DNA of 9,039 nucleotides from Promethearchaeota archaeon (GTDB lineage: Archaea > Asgardarchaeota > Lokiarchaeia > Sigynarchaeales > SOKP01), in NCBI GenBank assembly GCA_019894875.1, contig JAGXNR010000105.1:1-9039 (forward strand), written 5' to 3'. Within the stretch, counting starts at the first letter, position 1. Each line of letters starts with the position of its first letter. Made by a program: the position numbers and the translations under genes. Shown one piece after another: positions 6,616 to 9,039 of this stretch. The notes beneath the pieces are model-generated. The model saw nothing but the letters and a program-made list of their open reading frames with translations, had not been told where the DNA came from and did not search any database.

Positions 6616-6650
6616 CTTTATTTTTATTTAATATTTTTTTCAAAACAGGG
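6616..6650 (+). promoter_or_regulatory. T-rich spacer with possible TATA element and ribosome site
   Basis: The 41 bases between the FAD and DUF169 genes carry a run of T and A (6620-6640, ending in seven T). It could act as an archaeal poly-T terminator of the FAD gene or as a TATA-like promoter for DUF169. CAGGG at 6646-6650 is the DUF169 ribosome site, six bases before its ATG. The sequence alone does not show whether the two genes are co-transcribed. Confidence 0.3.
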
Positions 6651-6656
6651 ATATGT

Positions 6657-7454
6657 ATGGTAGATTTAACAATTAAAGAAATTGGGAACAAGTTAGCACA
6701 AGCGGGAATGCTAAAGACAAGTGTATTATGCGCTTACGGTTCAGAAACAATTCCGGTTGATGCAACTCCAATAAAAAAGATTAATCGGTGCATTGCGAAC
6801 GCTATTTTCACCCTATCAGCTCAGAAAAATATACCCACGATATATATAGGCGAAGATGATTTAGAGGGTTGTTGTCCCGGAGGACAAGCATGGTTTGGTT
6901 ATAAAGGTTTTATGCCAATGTTAAAATATTTCTTATCAACAGGTTCAGAAGATTTTCGGGGTGGAGCTGCTGAATTTTTGATTGCCAATCCAGACTTAGC
7001 TGAAAACCAATTAAAATCAATTGGAAAAATCACACCTCTCGGAAGATATACAGTAATTCAAAGGTGTGGTGAATTAAATGACCAAGATCTTGATGTAAAA
7101 GCGTTTATTGGCTTCGGGACCTCTGAACAAATAAGAAATCTATGTTCTTTAGCTCATTTTCGACCTGAGAATGTAGTTAATATTCAAATCCCTTGGGGAC
7201 CTTCATGTGCTTCTTTCGTATCATATCCGGCAGGAGTGGCTGAAAATAGCCCAAAAAATTGTATTATTATTGGTCCTTCTGATCCTACTGGAAATTATTG
7301 GTTTCCTCAAAATTATTTATCAATCGGCATCCCTTTCGAGATTGCTAAAGGAATGGCTCATGATCTTGATCAATCTTTTATTACTCAACGATCTAAGATA
7401 GCTTATCCAATAAAACGAATGTCAATTATTAGTGGAGAAAAGTCTCTACAGTGA
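6657..7454 (+). CDS. DUF169 domain protein
   Basis: A 265-residue soluble protein of the uncharacterised DUF169 family (PF02596), common in archaea and anaerobic bacteria. Supporting features are an early conserved Cys (Cys45), the Cys-Cys-Pro-Gly-Gly segment at 72-76 followed by a large aromatic-Gly stretch (WFGYKGF, 79-85), the Gly-phenylalanine-Gly turn near 152-154, and IPWGPSCASFVSYPAG at 178-193, where DUF169 proteins have a strongly conserved region around a Cys. Eight Cys in total (25, 45, 72, 73, 137, 163, 184, 202) suggest a bound metal or iron-sulfur centre, which is inference. Neither membrane segments nor a signal peptide is seen. It follows the FAD gene by 41 bases, and the shared strand hints at a linked redox role. 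The enzymatic function of the family is unknown to me. Confidence 0.82.
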   Translation: MVDLTIKEIGNKLAQAGMLKTSVLCAYGSETIPVDATPIKKINRCIANAIFTLSAQKNIPTIYIGEDDLEGCCPGGQAWFGYKGFMPMLKYFLSTGSEDFRGGAAEFLIANPDLAENQLKSIGKITPLGRYTVIQRCGELNDQDLDVKAFIGFGTSEQIRNLCSLAHFRPENVVNIQIPWGPSCASFVSYPAGVAENSPKNCIIIGPSDPTGNYWFPQNYLSIGIPFEIAKGMAHDLDQSFITQRSKIAYPIKRMSIISGEKSLQ

Positions 7455-7462
7455 TCTCTAAG

Positions 7463-7494
7463 AAAAACAAAGAAAAAAGCTACTCTTCTTTTTT
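7463..7494. terminator. Shared A/T-rich terminator between converging genes
   Basis: The DUF169 gene and the - strand ribbon-helix-helix gene converge 25 bases apart. Here A-rich sequence (7463-7478) is followed by T-rich sequence (7484-7494). AAAGAA at 7469-7474 can pair with TTCTTT at 7487-7492, and each strand shows a poly-T tract after its own gene. The right arm lies inside the end of the - strand gene. It looks like a two-way poly-T terminator. Confidence 0.4.
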
Positions 7495-7905
7495 AATCAT
7501 TTCAAGTTCGGATTCAATACCCAATAAATTTGCAACTTCAACTAAAGCTTTCCATTCAGAATGCACGTTTTGAGCTTCTCTTACTTTGCCCTGTGATACT
7601 AGGAGTTTATGTAAATTCGCTTTCGAATCAATCAATCTGACAAACATAGACAACTTATCCGTATCATCTTCAGTATTAACATAATTTCTTAGTGCATCAA
7701 TCATATCCGTATCTGTAGATGAGACAGTCTTTAATGATCTCAATGCATCTCGAACTTCGATCATTAATTGTCGATTATCTTCAAGTAGTTTTAATTGGAT
7801 TAGACTTATATTGATTGCATCAGAATATGATTGACTTCCGCTTTTTTCTTTGAATTCATCTAATTTATTTTTAACAATATCACTTATTTCTATTGTTGGA
7901 CTCAT
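7480..7905 (-). CDS. Ribbon-helix-helix-like protein with long helical C-terminal region
   Basis: A 141-residue protein. The first 40 residues fit the ribbon-helix-helix pattern common in archaeal DNA-binding and VapB-type antitoxin proteins: a short strand TIEISDIV (4-11), a helix KNKLDEFKEKSG, the turn SQSYSDAI (24-31), then a second helix ISLIQLKLL. The rest, about 100 residues, is acidic and predicted helical by eye, with heptad-like leucines (residues 60-140), and might dimerise or bind a partner. No toxin gene adjoins it: the neighbour upstream on the same strand is msrA, 60 bases away, so it may be an autonomous regulator of itself or of the msr genes. No ribosome site is visible; a TATA-like TTTAAATA about 30 bases upstream suggests a leaderless transcript. 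The DNA-binding call is moderate, the target unknown. Confidence 0.75.
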   Translation of the reverse strand: MSPTIEISDIVKNKLDEFKEKSGSQSYSDAINISLIQLKLLEDNRQLMIEVRDALRSLKTVSSTDTDMIDALRNYVNTEDDTDKLSMFVRLIDSKANLHKLLVSQGKVREAQNVHSEWKALVEVANLLGIESELEMIKKEE

Positions 7906-7931
7906 TTTACTGCATAACTATTGGGCACTTT

Positions 7932-7941
7932 TTTATTTAAA
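7932..7941 (-). promoter_or_regulatory. TATA-like element of the ribbon-helix-helix gene
   Basis: On the - strand this reads TTTAAATAAA and is centred about 31 bases before the ATG at 7905. That spacing fits a leaderless archaeal transcript, in agreement with the lack of a ribosome site. It lies in the 60-base gap after msrA, so the gene may be transcribed both on its own and by read-through. Confidence 0.35.
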
Positions 7942-7965
7942 GTTACAGATTTTGAATTAAAAACT

Positions 7966-8424
7966 TTATTTCCTTTTCTCATCGTATTGCTGATGGTATT
8001 CTTCTGCTTCCCAAAAATCAGAAGCAGGGATGATTTGGGTCACTATTGGGTTGTTAAAGCGTTTAGATGCCTCAAGATTTTCTTTAGAGATCAAGGCTTT
8101 CTCCCTTTGTTCAGAATTAAGATAGAAAATTGCAGATCGATATTGTTCCCCAATATCTGGACCTTGACGATTTAATGTTGTTGGGTTGTGAATCATCCAA
8201 AATACATCCAATAACTCATCAAAAGATACTTTAGATGGATCAAAGGTAATTTCAATAGCTTCCGCATGACCCGTTTTATGGGAACATACATCCCTATAGG
8301 TTGGTTCGGTAAATTTACCACCAGTATAGCCCACTCTAGTAGATATCACACCGGGAACTTTTCTGAATTTTGCTTCTACGCCCCAGAAACAACCGGCGCC
8401 GAAAATCGCTTTATGGGTTTCCAT
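7966..8424 (-). CDS. msrA: Peptide methionine (S)-S-oxide reductase MsrA
   Basis: A 152-residue MsrA, which reduces the S form of methionine sulfoxide in proteins with electrons from thioredoxin. The catalytic GCFWG is at residues 11-15 (Cys12 in the active site), and the family signatures follow: GYTGG (32-36), PTYRDVCSHKTGHAEA (41-56), IHNPTTLNRQGPDIGEQYRS (78-97) and AEEYHQQY near the C-terminus (140-147). The only other Cys is Cys47, so the C-terminal resolving Cys pair of many MsrAs is missing and regeneration may use Cys47 or go directly through the reductant. The start is the ATG at 8424 on the - strand, next to the family's usual N-terminus; no clear ribosome site precedes it. It is divergent from msrB with a shared 150-base promoter region. 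Confidence 0.96.
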   Translation of the reverse strand: METHKAIFGAGCFWGVEAKFRKVPGVISTRVGYTGGKFTEPTYRDVCSHKTGHAEAIEITFDPSKVSFDELLDVFWMIHNPTTLNRQGPDIGEQYRSAIFYLNSEQREKALISKENLEASKRFNNPIVTQIIPASDFWEAEEYHQQYDEKRK

Positions 8425-8448
8425 AATATTTTGTTAAATTTCTGAAAG

Positions 8449-8482
8449 ATAAACCTAAGCCTAATTTTGTATAAATTTAGGT
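8449..8482. promoter_or_regulatory. msrA/msrB divergent control region with CCTAA-N12-TTAGG palindrome
   Basis: CCTAA occurs at 8454-8458 and again at 8460-8464, and its inverse TTAGG lies at 8477-8481; the inner pair leaves a 12-base spacer that includes TATAAA (8470-8475). The outer pair extends to ACCTAA-N18-TTAGGT. For msrA, the - strand reads TTTATC at 8449-8454, about 27 bases before its ATG, a fair TATA position. A dimeric regulator here could control both genes. Function is inferred from symmetry and position only. Confidence 0.4.
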
Positions 8483-8531
8483 GGGGAATCAGATTTTTCA
8501 CATAAGCGAGTAGAGAAATACCTTTACTGGT

Positions 8532-8580
8532 TATAAGGTAATAATTATAATAAGAGAAATTTTTTGTTAGTTCTATGGAG
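8532..8580 (+). promoter_or_regulatory. TATA-like element and start-deciding ribosome site of msrB
   Basis: AATTATAATAA at 8543-8553 is centred about 27 bases before the ATG at 8575, and TTATAAGG near 8531-8538 is a second candidate. GGAG at 8577-8580 is six bases before the ATG at 8587 and is the only good ribosome site, which supports translation from 8587. If transcription starts near 8575, a leaderless start at the first ATG is also possible. Confidence 0.4.
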
Positions 8581-8586
8581 TCGAAA

Positions 8587-8976
8587 ATGTCTAAAGATAA
8601 ATGGAAAAATAAATTAACAAAAGAGCAGTATCATGTTCTCCGTGAGAAAGGAACTGAACCCGCTTTTACGGGAAAATATTGGAATCATCATGAAAAAGGT
8701 ACTTATAAATGTGCAGGCTGTGGAGCACCCTTATTCTCTTCAGAGGAAAAGTTTGATTCTGGGTCAGGATGGCCGAGTTTCGATAAACCTTATGATGAAG
8801 CTAATATTCAAGAAAAATTAGATACAAGTCATGGTATGAAACGAACTGAAGTTTTATGTACCAAATGTGGAGGACATCTAGGGCATGTTTTTAATGATGG
8901 TCCAAAAACAACCGGTTGCAGATATTGTATTAATTCAATTTCATTAGATTTTCAACCAGATTCGGGGGATAAATAG
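8587..8976 (+). CDS. msrB: Peptide methionine (R)-S-oxide reductase MsrB
   Basis: A 129-residue zinc-type MsrB, which reduces the R form of protein methionine sulfoxide and so complements MsrA. Numbering from the ATG at 8587, the zinc Cys are Cys42 and Cys45 (CAGC) and Cys91 and Cys94 (CTKC). GSGWPSF is at 59-65, [10 protein letters not shown] at 97-106, and the active-site RYCINS follows with catalytic Cys114; Cys111 lies three residues before it. The usual resolving-Cys position in the first GCGWPSF-type motif is Ser here. The N-terminus [15 protein letters not shown] is typical of the family. A start at 8575 would add four residues, but GGAG at 8577-8580 favours 8587. It is cytoplasmic, without a signal peptide, and transcribed away from msrA. 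A poly-T run follows the stop. Confidence 0.95.
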   Translation: MSKDKWKNKLTKEQYHVLREKGTEPAFTGKYWNHHEKGTYKCAGCGAPLFSSEEKFDSGSGWPSFDKPYDEANIQEKLDTSHGMKRTEVLCTKCGGHLGHVFNDGPKTTGCRYCINSISLDFQPDSGDK

Positions 8977-9039
8977 TTTTAATTGACCTATTTTTTTTTC
9001 TCTTGCATCCTTAGGCTTCTCTTCCATAATATATAGAAA
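8977..9039. other. End of window after msrB
   Basis: The last 63 bases hold the poly-T run after msrB and an AT-rich tail with TATA-like TAATATATAG. A 32-codon - strand frame starting at 9027 runs back into msrB and is not considered a gene. Nothing else is supported. Confidence 0.5.
8991..8999 (+). terminator. Poly-T terminator of msrB
   Basis: Nine consecutive T lie 14 bases after the msrB stop codon, without a clear stem before them. Archaeal RNA polymerase can end transcription at such U-runs without a hairpin. Confidence 0.55.

Noticed and set aside
4656..7953. A 15-base direct repeat, AAAGTTACAGATTTT, at 4656-4670 and 7939-7953
   Set aside because: It is AT-rich and lies in unrelated contexts (end of the ferredoxin-like gene, msrA downstream gap). 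A chance match of this length is not surprising, and no attachment site or mobile element adjoins.
7921..8175. 84-codon + strand frame opposite msrA
   Set aside because: It lies antisense to the strongly conserved MsrA sequence and has a hydrophobic, unconserved translation.
8929..9027. 32-codon - strand frame starting MEEKPKDAREKK
   Set aside because: It runs antisense into the end of msrB, its Lys run comes from the poly-T terminator, and it has no ribosome site.
1..9039. CRISPR array, tRNA, rRNA or insertion sequence
   Set aside because: No regularly spaced repeats, cloverleaf sequences, rRNA-like blocks, transposase-like proteins or terminal inverted repeats were seen on either strand.

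Overview
The window is AT-rich and looks archaeal. Several genes have a TATA-like element about 25-35 bases before the start codon, two short genes use TTG starts behind GGTG/GAGG ribosome sites, and poly-T tracts follow some stops. The gene content (NYN nuclease, long TPR protein, tungsten-type aldehyde ferredoxin oxidoreductase, DUF169 protein, ribbon-helix-helix protein) also fits an anaerobic or microaerophilic archaeon, possibly an Asgard or related uncultured lineage. No 16S, tRNA or lineage marker is present, so this placement is inference.

Left part (1-1868): the 3' end of a NYN-domain (LabA/DUF88-type) RNase, cut by the window edge; a 215-base gap ending in a palindrome-flanked TATA-like element; a protein made of eight ungapped 34-residue TPRs; and a small cysteine-containing DUF2695-like protein.

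Centre (1942-7454), all on the + strand: an AOR-family tungsten enzyme, a MoaD/ThiS-like sulfur carrier ending in Gly-Gly, and a ferredoxin-like protein with sixteen Cys for four [4Fe-4S] clusters form a tight group. After a 406-base gap with its own structure come an FAD-dependent oxidoreductase (PF12831 type) and a DUF169 protein. The likely reading is a redox unit: the AOR acts on an aldehyde or another low-potential substrate, the polyferredoxin carries electrons, the MoaD-like protein supplies sulfur for the pterin cofactor, and the FAD protein may pass electrons on. The AOR has Gly where the fourth iron-sulfur Cys is expected, the most interesting single-residue feature here.

Right part (7480-9039): on the - strand, a ribbon-helix-helix protein with a helical tail and msrA; on the + strand, msrB, divergent from msrA. 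The two methionine sulfoxide reductases share a 150-base promoter region holding a CCTAA-N12-TTAGG palindrome, and repair oxidised methionine of both stereochemistries. No transposon, CRISPR array, tRNA or rRNA was seen.
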